Origin: Rhodobiaceae bacterium | Lineage (GTDB): Bacteria; Pseudomonadota; Alphaproteobacteria; Rhizobiales; Tepidamorphaceae | Assembly (NCBI GenBank): GCA_020637895.1 | Contig: JACKJP010000004.1 | Span: 1 to 64,000, forward strand | Length of the DNA stretch: 64,000 bases | Direction of reading: 5' to 3' | Shown here: piece by piece, positions 1 to 8,725 of the stretch | Position numbering within the stretch: position 1 is the stretch's first letter | Layout: each line of letters opens with the position of its first letter | Program-made: the position numbers and the translations under genes | The notes under the pieces: model-generated | Database searches by the model: none | What the model saw: only the letters and a program-made list of their open reading frames with translations | Told to the model about the DNA's origin: nothing

Positions 1-1
1 C

Positions 2-1456
2 GACAAGGACTTCGTGGCGAAAAATACGCAGGGATTCGAGGCGTTGCGCGATGCGGTCGCGCCCTACACGCCGGAATATGTCGCAGAACGCGCCGGCATC
101 GACGCGGAGGACCTTGTCGAGGCCGCTCTCACCTTTGCGCGCGCCAAGCGTGGCGTTGCCATCTGTGCGACCGGGCCAAGCTTCTCCATGCACAGCAACC
201 TCACCTACTACCTGTCGCTCTGCCTGAATACGCTTTGCGGGCGCTGGCTGCGCGAGGGCGAAAGCGTCGTTTATCCGAACGTCCTGCTCCCGGCTTTTTC
301 GGCCAAGGCGCAGCCGCTTCCTCCCTATCCGGTCAAAGGCGAGCAGAAGATGCGCGTCTATGGCCTGACCGACAGCCCTGCAGGCATGCCGACCGCTGCC
401 CTGACAGACGAAATTCTGATGGAAGGCGAAGGACAGGTGAAGGCGCTGTTCTGTATCGGCGCCAATCCGGTTTCGGCCTTTCCCGACGAAAAGAAGACGG
501 TACGGGCGCTGAAATCGCTCGACCTGCTCGTCTCGCTGGACGTCATCCTCTCGGCGACCGCAAGGCTTGCCCACTATGTCATCGCGCCGCCGATGCCGCT
601 GGAACAGCCGGCCATGACCTACCAGGCGGAAACGATGAAATATGTCGGCCCGCACAGGGGTTTCGACATGCCGTGGGCACAGTACTCGCCCGCCGCAGTG
701 GAGCCTCCTGCCGGGTCTGATCTTGTTGCCGAATATGAGGTCTTCTTCCGGCTTGCGCAGAAGCTCGGACTTGAACTCACATGGATCAACGCGCACGGCA
801 TGCACAAGTTCGAGGAGAGCCCGCCACAGAGCATTCCGCTGGACATGTCGCACGTACCGACGCTCGACGAAATCTTCGACATTGCAACGTCGAATTCGCA
901 CGTCCCGCTGTCCGAGGTGAAGAAATATCCGCACGGCAAACGCTTCGATATCGACGTGAAGGTGGAGCCCCGCGACGCCGACTGCACCGCCAGGCTTGAG
1001 CTGGCCAACCCGATGATGATGGCAGAGCTTGCCGAAGTCCGCGCCGAACAGCCCGCCTACAAAGATCCCGGCTTCCCGCTTCAGCTCGTCTGCCGCCGCG
1101 TCAACAATATGATGAATTCGACCGGCACCACGGTTCCGACCCTGCTGAAGGGCCAGACCTTCAATCCGCTCTGGATCAATCCGGCCGATGCGAAGGCCCT
1201 GAAACTCAAGGACGGAGACAAGGTTCGGATACGGTCGCGCTACGACGAGATTGTCGGCTTTGTCGAGCTAGACAAGTCGCTTCGGCCCGGCGTTGTCTCG
1301 ATGACACATGGCTACGGCACGCACGGCCCGGATGGCGAAACCGATCCGTCCGTCGCGGGCAGCAATGTCAATCTCCTGATCCACATGGACGAGCACGACC
1401 CTGTGTCCGGCATTCCAAGGATGAGCGCGATACCGGTTTCCGTCGCGGCTGCCTGA
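2..1456 (+). CDS. Molybdopterin-dependent oxidoreductase, C-terminal part (5' truncated by the window edge)
   Basis: The reading frame is open back to base 2 and codes for residues before the first GTG at 14, so the gene starts outside the window. About 484 residues remain. They match the later part of DMSO-reductase-family enzymes: a domain with LFCIGANPVSAFP (about residues 150-165), a typical cofactor-binding stretch, and a C-terminal molydopterin-dinucleotide-binding beta-barrel region with TFNPLWINPADA and VRIRSRYDEIVGFVE. The iron-sulfur Cys motif and the first Mo-binding domain would lie upstream. Substrate is not identifiable. It converges with the ABC ATPase gene, 9 nt away, so it belongs to an operon to the left. 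Confidence 0.85.
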   Translation, partial: DKDFVAKNTQGFEALRDAVAPYTPEYVAERAGIDAEDLVEAALTFARAKRGVAICATGPSFSMHSNLTYYLSLCLNTLCGRWLREGESVVYPNVLLPAFSAKAQPLPPYPVKGEQKMRVYGLTDSPAGMPTAALTDEILMEGEGQVKALFCIGANPVSAFPDEKKTVRALKSLDLLVSLDVILSATARLAHYVIAPPMPLEQPAMTYQAETMKYVGPHRGFDMPWAQYSPAAVEPPAGSDLVAEYEVFFRLAQKLGLELTWINAHGMHKFEESPPQSIPLDMSHVPTLDEIFDIATSNSHVPLSEVKKYPHGKRFDIDVKVEPRDADCTARLELANPMMMAELAEVRAEQPAYKDPGFPLQLVCRRVNNMMNSTGTTVPTLLKGQTFNPLWINPADAKALKLKDGDKVRIRSRYDEIVGFVELDKSLRPGVVSMTHGYGTHGPDGETDPSVAGSNVNLLIHMDEHDPVSGIPRMSAIPVSVAAA

Positions 1457-1465
1457 TGCGACGGG

Positions 1466-2287
1466 CTACCCTGCCTCCAGCACGGCACTGAGAAATTGCT
1501 GGGTCCGTTCCTTCTGCGGGCTGCCGAAGATCTCCGACGGCGGCCCCTGTTCTTCTATTTTGCCGTCATAGAAGAAGCAGACGCGATCCGAAATTTCTTT
1601 TGCAAAGCCCATCTGGTGCGTGACCATGAGCATGGTCAGATTATGTTGATCGACCAGCTTGCGGATGACGTTCGTGACCTCGCCGATGACCTCCGGGTCT
1701 AGCGCTGAGGTCACTTCGTCAAACAACATCACTTTCGGCCGCATTGCCAGTGCGCGTGCAATCGCAACGCGCTGCTGCTGACCGCCCGACAAACGCGCCG
1801 GATGCTGATCGACCTTGTCTTCCAGACCCACCATCCCAAGCAGTTCGATCGAACGATCACGAGCCTCTGCCTTGGGCAGGCCAAGCACATGGACGGGCGC
1901 CTCCATGCAGTTCTCGAGCGCAGTCATGTGCGGGAACAGATTGAAGTGCTGGAAGCACATGCCGATGTTGGCGCGCATACGCCGGATGTGACGCCGGTCG
2001 GCGGGCACCAGCCTGCCACCTTTCTCCATATGCGTCAGCGGTTCTCCATCAACGTAGATGACCCCGCCATTGATGGTCTCCAGTGTCATCAGCATCCGCA
2101 GCACAGTCGTCTTCCCCGACCCGGAGGGACCGATCACCGTAACCATCTCACCTTCGTCGACATCAAGATCGAGCGAGTCGAGCACGACAAGATCGCCGTA
2201 ACGCTTGGTTACGTTCATGAAACGAACCATCGGCACCTTGTCGTCTGCCAGCCGGAGCGGATATTTCGACATGTCTTGATCAGTCAT
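1466..2287 (-). CDS. ehuA: Polar amino acid/ectoine-type ABC importer, ATP-binding subunit (EhuA-like)
   Basis: A 273-residue ABC ATPase that powers the importer encoded just upstream. It shows Walker A GPSGSGKTT, signature LSGGQQQR and Walker B VMLFDEVTSALDPE, with the DPEVIGEV and MVTHQMGFA segments typical of the GlnQ/HisP class. The ATG at 2287 overlaps the stop of the preceding permease as ATGA, which fixes the start; a longer in-frame extension upstream lies inside the permease gene. It is the last gene of a four-gene leftward operon. The Ehu assignment rests on the permeases and binding protein; the ATPase alone only says polar amino acid family. Confidence 0.85.
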   Translation of the reverse strand: MTDQDMSKYPLRLADDKVPMVRFMNVTKRYGDLVVLDSLDLDVDEGEMVTVIGPSGSGKTTVLRMLMTLETINGGVIYVDGEPLTHMEKGGRLVPADRRHIRRMRANIGMCFQHFNLFPHMTALENCMEAPVHVLGLPKAEARDRSIELLGMVGLEDKVDQHPARLSGGQQQRVAIARALAMRPKVMLFDEVTSALDPEVIGEVTNVIRKLVDQHNLTMLMVTHQMGFAKEISDRVCFFYDGKIEEQGPPSEIFGSPQKERTQQFLSAVLEAG

Positions 2288-2955
2288 CGCGTCATTCCGA
2301 GTTTCTTGCGCACCCATGCCTCGAATGCGCGGATCAATGCGGCCGACGGCAGCGAGATGGCGAGGAAAATAAGGCCGACCAGTGTGTAGGGCTCCAGATA
2401 GCGGTAGCTTTCCGAACCGATCGCGGTCGCGGTGTGCATGAGTTCCGCAACCCCGATGACGGACAACATCGGCGTATCCTTGAAGATTCCGACAAGATAG
2501 TTGCCCATTCCAGCGAGCGACGGGGGAAGCGCTTGGGGAATGATGACGCGAAAATAAGTACGCGCCGGGCTTAGGTTGAGCGCTGCACATGCCTCCCATT
2601 GCCCCCTCGGCACACTGTCGAGTCCGCCTCGGTAGACTTCCGACAGATAGGAGGCGTAGTGCAGCCCGATGGCGATCATCCCGGCAACCCAGGGGGACAG
2701 ACGGATGCCGAATTGCGGCCCGACATAGAATACGAAGAAGATCTGCAGGATCAGCGGTGTGGAGCGTATGAACTCCACCGCTTCTCGCACAGCGAGTGTC
2801 AAAGCCCTGAAAGGCGTCCGTTGCGCCAACGCCAATGCAAGCCCGATGACCACGGCAATAGCATATCCGATACCGGCCGCAAGCAGCGTATTGCCCGTCG
2901 CCTCGATAAGGCGGGGCAGGATGTTGAGCGTGAAGTCCCAGCGCCAGTCGAACAT
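2284..2955 (-). CDS. ehuD: ABC importer permease (EhuD-like)
   Basis: A 223-residue inner-membrane permease of the HisM/GlnP class. It begins with FDWRWDFTLNILPRLIEAT and carries IRSTPLILQIFFVFY, GLHYASYLSEVYRGG and the coupling-helix loop VPRGQWEACAALN, then RYLEPYTLVGLIF near the end. From memory these segments follow EhuD of the ectoine/hydroxyectoine importer better than generic amino acid permeases. It lies 5 nt after the other permease gene and overlaps the ATPase gene by 4 nt. Substrate is inferred only. Confidence 0.8.
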   Translation of the reverse strand: MFDWRWDFTLNILPRLIEATGNTLLAAGIGYAIAVVIGLALALAQRTPFRALTLAVREAVEFIRSTPLILQIFFVFYVGPQFGIRLSPWVAGMIAIGLHYASYLSEVYRGGLDSVPRGQWEACAALNLSPARTYFRVIIPQALPPSLAGMGNYLVGIFKDTPMLSVIGVAELMHTATAIGSESYRYLEPYTLVGLIFLAISLPSAALIRAFEAWVRKKLGMTR

Positions 2956-2960
2956 CGCGG

Positions 2961-3629
2961 TCAGGCCCGGCTCAAACGGCGGCGCATCCTGCGCTCCAGC
3001 CCGCGCATCGCCGGCGTGATAACGAAACGCGCCATCGCGTAATAGATGATAAGCGCAGTCCCGAACGCTTGCGCCGAAAGGAATGTCGTGCCGTTGATCT
3101 GCTTTGCCTCGAACATCAGATCGGCCACCGCGATCAGCGAGACAAGTGCCGTCCCTTTCAGCAGTTCAATCAAGAGATTTCCCCAAGGCGGCAGCATGAT
3201 GACCATTGCCTGCGGCAGGATGATGCGGCGCATGCGTTGCGCCCCTGTCATGTTGAGGGCAATGGCCGCTTCCCACTGACCTCTGGGCACGGAGAGGATC
3301 GCGCCGCGCACGAGTTCCGCGCCATAAGCGCCGAGGTTCATGCCGACTGCGACAAATCCGGCGGTGAACTTTTCGAGCGTAATGCCGAAGAGCGGAAGGA
3401 CGAAAAATATCCAGTAGAGCTGGACGAGCAGTGAGGTGCCGCGAAAGATCTCGATATAGGTCGTTGCGACCCAGCGCGGTACGACATTGGCAGACAGCCG
3501 CATCAGCCCGGCGACGAGCGCTATGACGATGGCCAGTATTGCCGCCAGCACGGTCTGTATCGCGGTGACTGTCGCACCATCAAGAAAGCGGGGCCCGTAC
3601 TCGGTCAGGAATGCCGAATAGCTCATCAT
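2961..3629 (-). CDS. ehuC: ABC importer permease (EhuC-like)
   Basis: A permease of about 222 residues, the partner of the 2284-2955 permease. Visible family segments are IEIFRGTSLLVQLYWIFFV, GAYGAELVRGAILSVPRGQWEAA and ELLKGTALVSLIAVADLMF, which resemble EhuC. An in-frame GTG at 3638 would add three residues, but the GGGG just upstream of the double ATG (3629/3626) acts better as a ribosome binding site from that position, so I start at 3629. A gap of 96 nt separates it from the binding-protein gene; that gap holds a GCCGG/CCGGC hairpin and a TTGCA-AA-TGCAA inverted repeat at 3647-3658. Confidence 0.8.
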   Translation of the reverse strand: MMSYSAFLTEYGPRFLDGATVTAIQTVLAAILAIVIALVAGLMRLSANVVPRWVATTYIEIFRGTSLLVQLYWIFFVLPLFGITLEKFTAGFVAVGMNLGAYGAELVRGAILSVPRGQWEAAIALNMTGAQRMRRIILPQAMVIMLPPWGNLLIELLKGTALVSLIAVADLMFEAKQINGTTFLSAQAFGTALIIYYAMARFVITPAMRGLERRMRRRLSRA

Positions 3630-3725
3630 CGACCCCACTTTGCGTGTTGCAAATGCAATCTCCGCGCCGGGGCAACCGGCCCGCTGCTGCAGACACGGAG
3701 ACCCGGTGCGGAAGTCATCAGTCGG

Positions 3726-4568
3726 TCAGCGGTTGTTGCAGACCCAGTCGGTCGTCCTGTCGCCCGGCAATTGCGATTTCGTGTAGCCGTATTCTTTGAC
3801 GGACTTCATCATTTCAGGCGAACCGAGATATTCCTTCTGCGCAGCGTTGAACTTCTCCAGGAAGTCCTTGTCGGCATCCCGGAATGCAATTCCCACCCAG
3901 TTCTGGGTCCATTCGGGCAAGTCGGACGGATCGGTAACCTCCACCTCGGAATTTTCCTTGGCCAGATTGAGCGCCGTAAAGTAGGTCACACCGCCCGCAT
4001 CGGCGCGTCCTGCCTTGACCGCCGCGAGAATTTCCGTTGGTCCCGGCACCGTCATGATGCTGGACTCGTCGATCCCTTCCTTCTTGGCTGCCTCGACGGT
4101 GTTGTACCCGGCACCAGTGACGAAGGTCGCGTCCTTGGCCTTGATATCCTTGTAATTGTTGATGTCCTTCGGATTTCCGTCCGGGACGATGAAGGCGTCG
4201 GACACCTTGCCCATGGGCTCGGAGAAAGCCACGTTCTCGCAGCGGCTCTTGAGGATATACATGCCACCGGTGATGAGGTCGAAGCGATTGGCCTTGAGCC
4301 CAGGGATCAGGCCGCCCCATTCGGTCGTGACGGGTTCGATATTGTCGTAACCCATTTTCTTCAGTACGCCGATTGCATAGGCGTTGACGAAACCGAGCGG
4401 CTTGTTGTTCTCGCCCGGATAGGCCCAGGGAACTTCATTGGCAAACCCGATCCGGATCGACTTGCCGCTCTCGATGCGGTCCATCAGCGGGCCGGCCTGC
4501 GCGGCTGTAAGCCCCATCCCCAGGATGAGCGATGCGGCGGCTATTCCTTTCAGCAATGTCCGTCTCAC
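3726..4568 (-). CDS. ehuB: Periplasmic solute-binding protein (EhuB-like)
   Basis: A 280-residue family 3 binding protein with a Sec signal peptide (MRRTLLKGIAAASLILGMG..., cleavage near AQA-GP). IRIGFANEVPWAYPGENN, EWGGLIPGLKANRFDLITGGM and SRCENVAFSEPMG are segments I associate with EhuB, the ectoine/hydroxyectoine receptor. Two Cys (SRCE and DWVCNN near the end) could form a disulfide. The start is GTG at 4568, with GGAG 8 nt upstream. First gene of the operon. The ligand may instead be another amino acid or betaine: no ectoine-degradation genes and no EnuR-type regulator are present here. Confidence 0.75.
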   Translation of the reverse strand: MRRTLLKGIAAASLILGMGLTAAQAGPLMDRIESGKSIRIGFANEVPWAYPGENNKPLGFVNAYAIGVLKKMGYDNIEPVTTEWGGLIPGLKANRFDLITGGMYILKSRCENVAFSEPMGKVSDAFIVPDGNPKDINNYKDIKAKDATFVTGAGYNTVEAAKKEGIDESSIMTVPGPTEILAAVKAGRADAGGVTYFTALNLAKENSEVEVTDPSDLPEWTQNWVGIAFRDADKDFLEKFNAAQKEYLGSPEMMKSVKEYGYTKSQLPGDRTTDWVCNNR

Positions 4569-4605
4569 GTCGTTTCTCCTTGTTGTGCTAGTGTTTCAAA
4601 ATGCA

Positions 4606-4621
4606 TTGTTGTGTACAACAA
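4606..4621. promoter_or_regulatory. Inverted repeat, candidate operator for the adjacent GntR regulator
   Basis: TTGTTG-TGTA-CAACAA lies 38 nt before the GTG of the binding-protein gene. Within it TTGT-GT-ACAA (4609-4618) resembles the short TnGTnnACnA half-site pairs bound by FCD-type GntR proteins. It probably controls the importer operon; this is inferred from position and symmetry. Confidence 0.45.
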
Positions 4622-4692
4622 CACGCGCGGCGCCCCTCCGTCAACGACTTAAGGCTCGTTTTGGCACCGCTATGCCGAGGGAAGAAGATATG

Positions 4693-4702
4693 CTGTATAC
4701 AG
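4693..4702. promoter_or_regulatory. Perfect palindrome CTGTATACAG, candidate autoregulatory operator
   Basis: A perfect 10-bp palindrome 28 nt before the start of the GntR gene, in the same divergent promoter region as the repeat at 4606. TGTATACA cores are common operators of FCD-type GntR regulators, so this may be an autoregulatory site. Confidence 0.45.
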
Positions 4703-4730
4703 ATGCTGGTTTTTATGCGGGGTCTGAGAT

Positions 4731-5432
4731 ATGACGCAGGGAGCCTCGGGAGATGGGCCCGGGCGCGGGGAAACGTATAGCGGCGCGGCCCGCGAGCGCT
4801 TCGAACGGCTGTACGAGACGCTGCGCAATCGCATCTGTCTGCTCGACTATCCCCCCGGCCACCGGCTTAGCGAGGAAGCGCTCGCGACCGAATTCGGCGT
4901 CAGCCGGACGCCCCTGCGTCGCGTACTCGGTTGGCTCGAGGCACAGGGGTTGCTGCGGTCGGTACAGGGCGTCGGCACGATCGTCACCGACGTGGAAATC
5001 GATGCCCTGTCGCAGATCTATCAATTGCGGATGGAACTTGCAGAACTGATCGGCAGGCTGGGACCCAGAGAGCCGGATGAAACGATGCTCACCCTCTTTC
5101 GCAACCTGCGCGACCGCGGCCAGCAACTCGCCGAAAGTCCGGATGCCCGCGCATTCGCGCAATTCAACATCGATGTGTTTCAGGCGCTGATGCAGGTATC
5201 CAACAACAAGCCTCTGCGCGAAACGAGCGAACGCTTGTTCTATCTCACGAGCCGCATATGGCTGCAGTCCGTTCCGCAGATCGACCTGGGCCAGGAAGCA
5301 ACGATCCTCGCTCGAGAAGTGGAAGAACTGCTGACGGCCATTGAGATCGGGGACCTGGCCGCCGTCGGACTGATAAGGCGTGCACACATTTCCATGAGTT
5401 TCATACGCCTGATACGATATCGCGACGGATGA
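4731..5432 (+). CDS. GntR-family (FCD-type) transcriptional regulator
   Basis: A 233-residue regulator. The N-terminal winged helix-turn-helix (about residues 20-90) reads RFERLYETLRNRICLLDYPPG, LSEEALATEFGVSRTPLRRVL and a wing with GVGTIV; the rest is an all-alpha FCD-like ligand domain. It is transcribed away from the importer operon across a 162-nt region with two palindromes, so it probably controls that operon and itself. The small FCD type differs from EnuR, the large MocR-type regulator usually linked to ectoine catabolism, which weakens a firm ectoine assignment. Confidence 0.8.
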   Translation: MTQGASGDGPGRGETYSGAARERFERLYETLRNRICLLDYPPGHRLSEEALATEFGVSRTPLRRVLGWLEAQGLLRSVQGVGTIVTDVEIDALSQIYQLRMELAELIGRLGPREPDETMLTLFRNLRDRGQQLAESPDARAFAQFNIDVFQALMQVSNNKPLRETSERLFYLTSRIWLQSVPQIDLGQEATILAREVEELLTAIEIGDLAAVGLIRRAHISMSFIRLIRYRDG

Positions 5433-5435
5433 GGG

Positions 5436-6467
5436 TCAGCGGGGCTTAAGACTCTCAATGTGGGCTGCCACCGCGCCGCGGCGGCTTTGCGTGCCTGGAT
5501 GCGTGCTGAGCCAGCTGTCGCCGCTCTTGCCCTCGTCCTTGGTAATGCGGCCGATCAGATCGATGAAGGCGAACGGATCGCGGCCGGCTGCCAGCATCAG
5601 CTCCGCACCCCGCATGTCGGCCTCTTCCTCGAAATGGCGCGAATGGCTGAGATTGCCAAGCGCCGCACCCTGCGTCGCAACGTCTTCGACGATCTGACCG
5701 GAATCGCCGCCAACAGCAGCGATCATGAAGCCGACACCAAGCACACGGTAAAGATTGCGCAGCCCGTGGCGCTTTTCGACATGAGCGAGTTCATGCGCCA
5801 GAACGCCGAGCACCTCATCGTCATCATGGGCTCGCTTCACCAGCTCGTCGGTCATGACGACAGTGCCGCCCGGCAAGGCGAAGGCGTTCGGGCCGATCAC
5901 CTTGCTGCGCCGGAATATGAGGTGCGGTGTTGCGTCGCTGATATTGCTGAGCGCTGCCAGCTCGGCAAACTGACGGGCCAGATCTTCCCGTCGCTTCTCC
6001 GGCAGATCGCTCGGAGAAAACAGTGTCCTGTCGAGGGTCGACAGCGTGCCGGTATCCATGACCGCCGTTACCGATGGCGGGGTTGCCCAGGCGGCGACGG
6101 CGGCAGCGGCCGGCAGACCATAGCGGTAAATTCCGACGATGACGGCGATGGTAACGACCGTCAGGATTGCAACGGCACGACCTGATCCCTCGATCCGCGA
6201 GAGGCGCGAAAAGAAATGCGTCTCGCGCCCGAGCAACCGGTCGATGCCGTCATTGTCATCCGTTTCGAAGACGCTGCCGTCGGAAAGATACAGCTTGCGA
6301 TGTACCCGGCCCAGGCGGTCGCTGACTGAACTGAGACCAAGGCTGCGTGCAACGCCCGAGGCATCCTCAATTGTCACATGGCCGCCTTGTAGCGCGATCA
6401 GTTCAGCGCTTTCCGCCTTTGCCTCGCCGGGGGCGAACAAACGTCCCGATATCTTCATGTCAGCCAT
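5436..6467 (-). CDS. M48-family metalloprotease, membrane anchored
   Basis: A 343-residue zinc peptidase. The catalytic HELAH motif is at residues 225-229 (LAHELAHVEKRHG), with the downstream Glu ligand expected in HFEEEADMRGAELM. Residues 5-85 form a small beta-rich N-terminal domain (ISGRLFAPGEAKAESAEL), followed by one membrane segment around residues 95-120 (VAILTVVTIAVIVGIYRYG), so the protease domain likely faces the periplasm. It follows the DUF898 membrane protein by 25 nt, a pairing that suggests a joint envelope quality-control role, and converges on the GntR gene with 3 nt between stops. Confidence 0.85.
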   Translation of the reverse strand: MADMKISGRLFAPGEAKAESAELIALQGGHVTIEDASGVARSLGLSSVSDRLGRVHRKLYLSDGSVFETDDNDGIDRLLGRETHFFSRLSRIEGSGRAVAILTVVTIAVIVGIYRYGLPAAAAVAAWATPPSVTAVMDTGTLSTLDRTLFSPSDLPEKRREDLARQFAELAALSNISDATPHLIFRRSKVIGPNAFALPGGTVVMTDELVKRAHDDDEVLGVLAHELAHVEKRHGLRNLYRVLGVGFMIAAVGGDSGQIVEDVATQGAALGNLSHSRHFEEEADMRGAELMLAAGRDPFAFIDLIGRITKDEGKSGDSWLSTHPGTQSRRGAVAAHIESLKPR

Positions 6468-6492
6468 CGCGCGGTTCGCTCAGGAGATGGGA

Positions 6493-7551
6493 TCATAGTC
6501 CAAAATCGATCCCTTCGAGATCGAGGAACTCAGCTGTCGCCACGTTGCCCTCGCGTTCGGACGTGGCAACGATCTCATTCAATGGCGCGCTCGCCGCAAT
6601 TGCGGTGTGATCGCACTTGTAGCGCCAGGAGCGAACGGCCGCCCACGGGCGCATGAGCCCTACCGTCAACAGCGTGACGAATGTGTTGGAAATCAGGATC
6701 CACACATAGCGCCCGCGCGACAGGTCTGAATGAAGCGGGTGTTCGCCCTGTAACTTCGTTGCCCGGTAGGCAAGGTTGCGGACGCCGCACTGATAGAAGA
6801 AATAGCCGAGAAAGAATGTCGCGTAGAGACCGACGACGCTGACGATTGCAATCGCTGCCACAAGCGGATTTTTGACAACTTCCTCGCCAGACGCGCCTTG
6901 CAGGTCGAGCGAACCCCATACGGCATAAAGCGCGCCCCCGATCGCGGCGCCGACGCCTATGACGACCACCAACCAGATCAGCCCGAATCCGATCGAGGCG
7001 CCCCAGTTACGGTAAAGTGGCCTGAGCTTCACATCGGTGGCGAAAGGCGCGTTGCCGAAACGCAGGTTGTTGCCGATATAATTCGCAGCCTCGCGTGAAG
7101 CGACCGGTGCCAGGATGCCGCCGGTGGCCAATGCTCCGAGCGGCATGATGATGAAGGCGAAGAACGCGCTCCAGTAATTGCCTTCAAAGCCCAGGCGGAT
7201 ATTTCGATGGCTCGTCATGCGGGTGCTGAAGCGTAGCGCCTTGTTGATGATCCATGGAAAGCCGAAGGCATAGGGGATCAACAGTACGAACGCGATCGGC
7301 GTAACGTTGATCAGGATGTTGTACCCGACCAGCAGAACGACAACGATGATGCGCCCGATCAGGATCTGAACGGGACGGGCGTGATAATCGAAATTGTGCC
7401 CGTCGAGAAATGTATTGCCGTAGAAGTAGCGCAATCGGCGCACCTTGGCCCAGGCGCTGTAAACGCCGAGGGTGACAAGTGACAGCAGCAGATTGACGAT
7501 CCAGATACCGAAATATTCCCGGGCGTTTCCCGAGAAGGAAAAGCGATTCAT
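6493..7551 (-). CDS. YjgN/DUF898-family integral membrane protein
   Basis: A 352-residue polytopic membrane protein. It opens with the family hallmark FSFSGNAREYFGIWIVNLLLS and TLGVYSAWAKVRRLRYFYGNT, and repeats a related module in the C-terminal half (LISNTFVTLLTVGLMRPWAAVRSWRY). About six to eight hydrophobic segments are visible. The family has no established molecular role. It sits just upstream of, and probably in one transcript with, the M48 protease. The 107-nt gap to the SDR gene shows no convincing terminator, so read-through from the P450 cluster is possible. Confidence 0.85.
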   Translation of the reverse strand: MNRFSFSGNAREYFGIWIVNLLLSLVTLGVYSAWAKVRRLRYFYGNTFLDGHNFDYHARPVQILIGRIIVVVLLVGYNILINVTPIAFVLLIPYAFGFPWIINKALRFSTRMTSHRNIRLGFEGNYWSAFFAFIIMPLGALATGGILAPVASREAANYIGNNLRFGNAPFATDVKLRPLYRNWGASIGFGLIWLVVVIGVGAAIGGALYAVWGSLDLQGASGEEVVKNPLVAAIAIVSVVGLYATFFLGYFFYQCGVRNLAYRATKLQGEHPLHSDLSRGRYVWILISNTFVTLLTVGLMRPWAAVRSWRYKCDHTAIAASAPLNEIVATSEREGNVATAEFLDLEGIDFGL

Positions 7552-7658
7552 GAAATGAAAGCCCCCGAAGGCGATGGCTGAAAACAGTGAACGCTACCAG
7601 TCGAAAGACTCCGGTCAACAATTTTGTCCGCGGGCGTGTTAGCGGCGGCTGGCTTTAT

Positions 7659-8429
7659 TCAGACTGTCTGGCCGCCATCAACGATATAGGCGGCGCCGGT
7701 CACGTAGGCTGCACGGTCCGACAGCAGCCAGACCACGAGTTCAGCGATGTCCGCTGGCTGACCGACTCTGCCAAGGGGAACCGAAGCAACCAGTTGCGGC
7801 CCCGCCTGCGCGAGCGCGTTCTGAAGAAAGCCCGTATCAACGAAGCCGGGACAGACTGCGTTGACCCTGATCGCGTCAGCCGCATGATCCCGCGCCGCTG
7901 CGCGCGTCAGTCCGACAATCCCATGTTTGCTGACCGAGTAGGCGCCAGCGTTCGCCATGCCGAAGAGGCCAGCAATCGAAGCCGTATTGACGATGCTGCC
8001 GCCACCGGCTGCACGCATATGGCGCAATTCGGCTCGCAATGTCAGAAACGTGCCGGTCAGGTTGACATTCATCATGCGGGCCCAGGCTTCGGGGCTGACG
8101 TCGGCAAGTTTCATATTGGCGCCTGCCGCGGCCGAATTGATTCCCGCATTGTTGAAGGCGCAATCGATACGCTTTCTTTCCAGTTCCAGGGAGTTGAAAA
8201 GCCCCTCGACGGCGGCGGCGTCCGATATGTCCAGGCCGGCAGCGTCGGCAAAACCGCCGGCATGGCGGATTTCCTCAGCCGTCTCCTCGGCCGCATCGCT
8301 GTTGATATCCGCAACGATGAGGGTAGCGCCTTCCCTAGCAGCCGCGATGCTGGTCGCCCGTCCGATACCCGACCCGCCCCCGGTCACAAGAACCGTCTTT
8401 CCCGCCAGTAGGGTCACAGCGGTCGCCAC
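7659..8429 (-). CDS. Short-chain dehydrogenase/reductase (SDR)
   Basis: A 256-residue classical SDR. Cofactor motif TGGGSGIG (about residues 16-23), NNAG, and the catalytic Ser plus YSVSK in NTASIAGLFGMANAGAYSVSKHG; it ends in YIVDGGQTV. Asp in IVADINS after beta-2 favours NAD(H). It overlaps the upstream small monooxygenase-like gene by 16 nt and is last in the P450 cluster, so it probably oxidises an alcohol made by one of the P450s. Substrate unknown. Confidence 0.9.
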   Translation of the reverse strand: MATAVTLLAGKTVLVTGGGSGIGRATSIAAAREGATLIVADINSDAAEETAEEIRHAGGFADAAGLDISDAAAVEGLFNSLELERKRIDCAFNNAGINSAAAGANMKLADVSPEAWARMMNVNLTGTFLTLRAELRHMRAAGGGSIVNTASIAGLFGMANAGAYSVSKHGIVGLTRAAARDHAADAIRVNAVCPGFVDTGFLQNALAQAGPQLVASVPLGRVGQPADIAELVVWLLSDRAAYVTGAAYIVDGGQTV

Positions 8430-8725
8430 TCCGATTTCCGCAGCGGACCCGCAAGAACCTGCGGCGCGGCGGCTGAAAATCGCGCAACCGATGCATCGCT
8501 CAGATGGGTCTGGCGGACGGTCTCATTGCGCCAGCCTTCAAACGCAATGATGACGCCTGGGGTTGCGGCGGGAGCGAATAGCGAGAAGGCCAGACAGTCG
8601 GGATTGTCGCCAACTTCGAGTCTCACGTCCTCAAGCAGGGCCCTGAGTTCGCCAAAGCGGCCCTCGGCCGCATCGAATTCAACGACGAGCCAGACTTCTT
8701 CCTGTTCCTCGGGTCCAGTGCTCAT
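8414..8725 (-). CDS. Small antibiotic-biosynthesis-monooxygenase-like (ABM) protein
   Basis: A 103-residue protein of the dimeric alpha/beta-barrel type. It shows a strand EEVWLVVEFDAAEG, a helix ELRALLEDVRLEVGDNPDCLAF, then PGVIIAFEGWRNETVRQTHLSDASVARF, which fits ABM-domain proteins (FEGWRNxxxxxxHLxxxH-like pattern). The ATG at 8725 overlaps the P450 stop as ATGA, so it is translationally coupled. A longer in-frame extension would run into the P450 gene and is rejected. Role in the pathway is unknown; ABM proteins can be monooxygenases or simple accessory proteins. Confidence 0.7.
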   Translation of the reverse strand: MSTGPEEQEEVWLVVEFDAAEGRFGELRALLEDVRLEVGDNPDCLAFSLFAPAATPGVIIAFEGWRNETVRQTHLSDASVARFSAAAPQVLAGPLRKSEWRPL

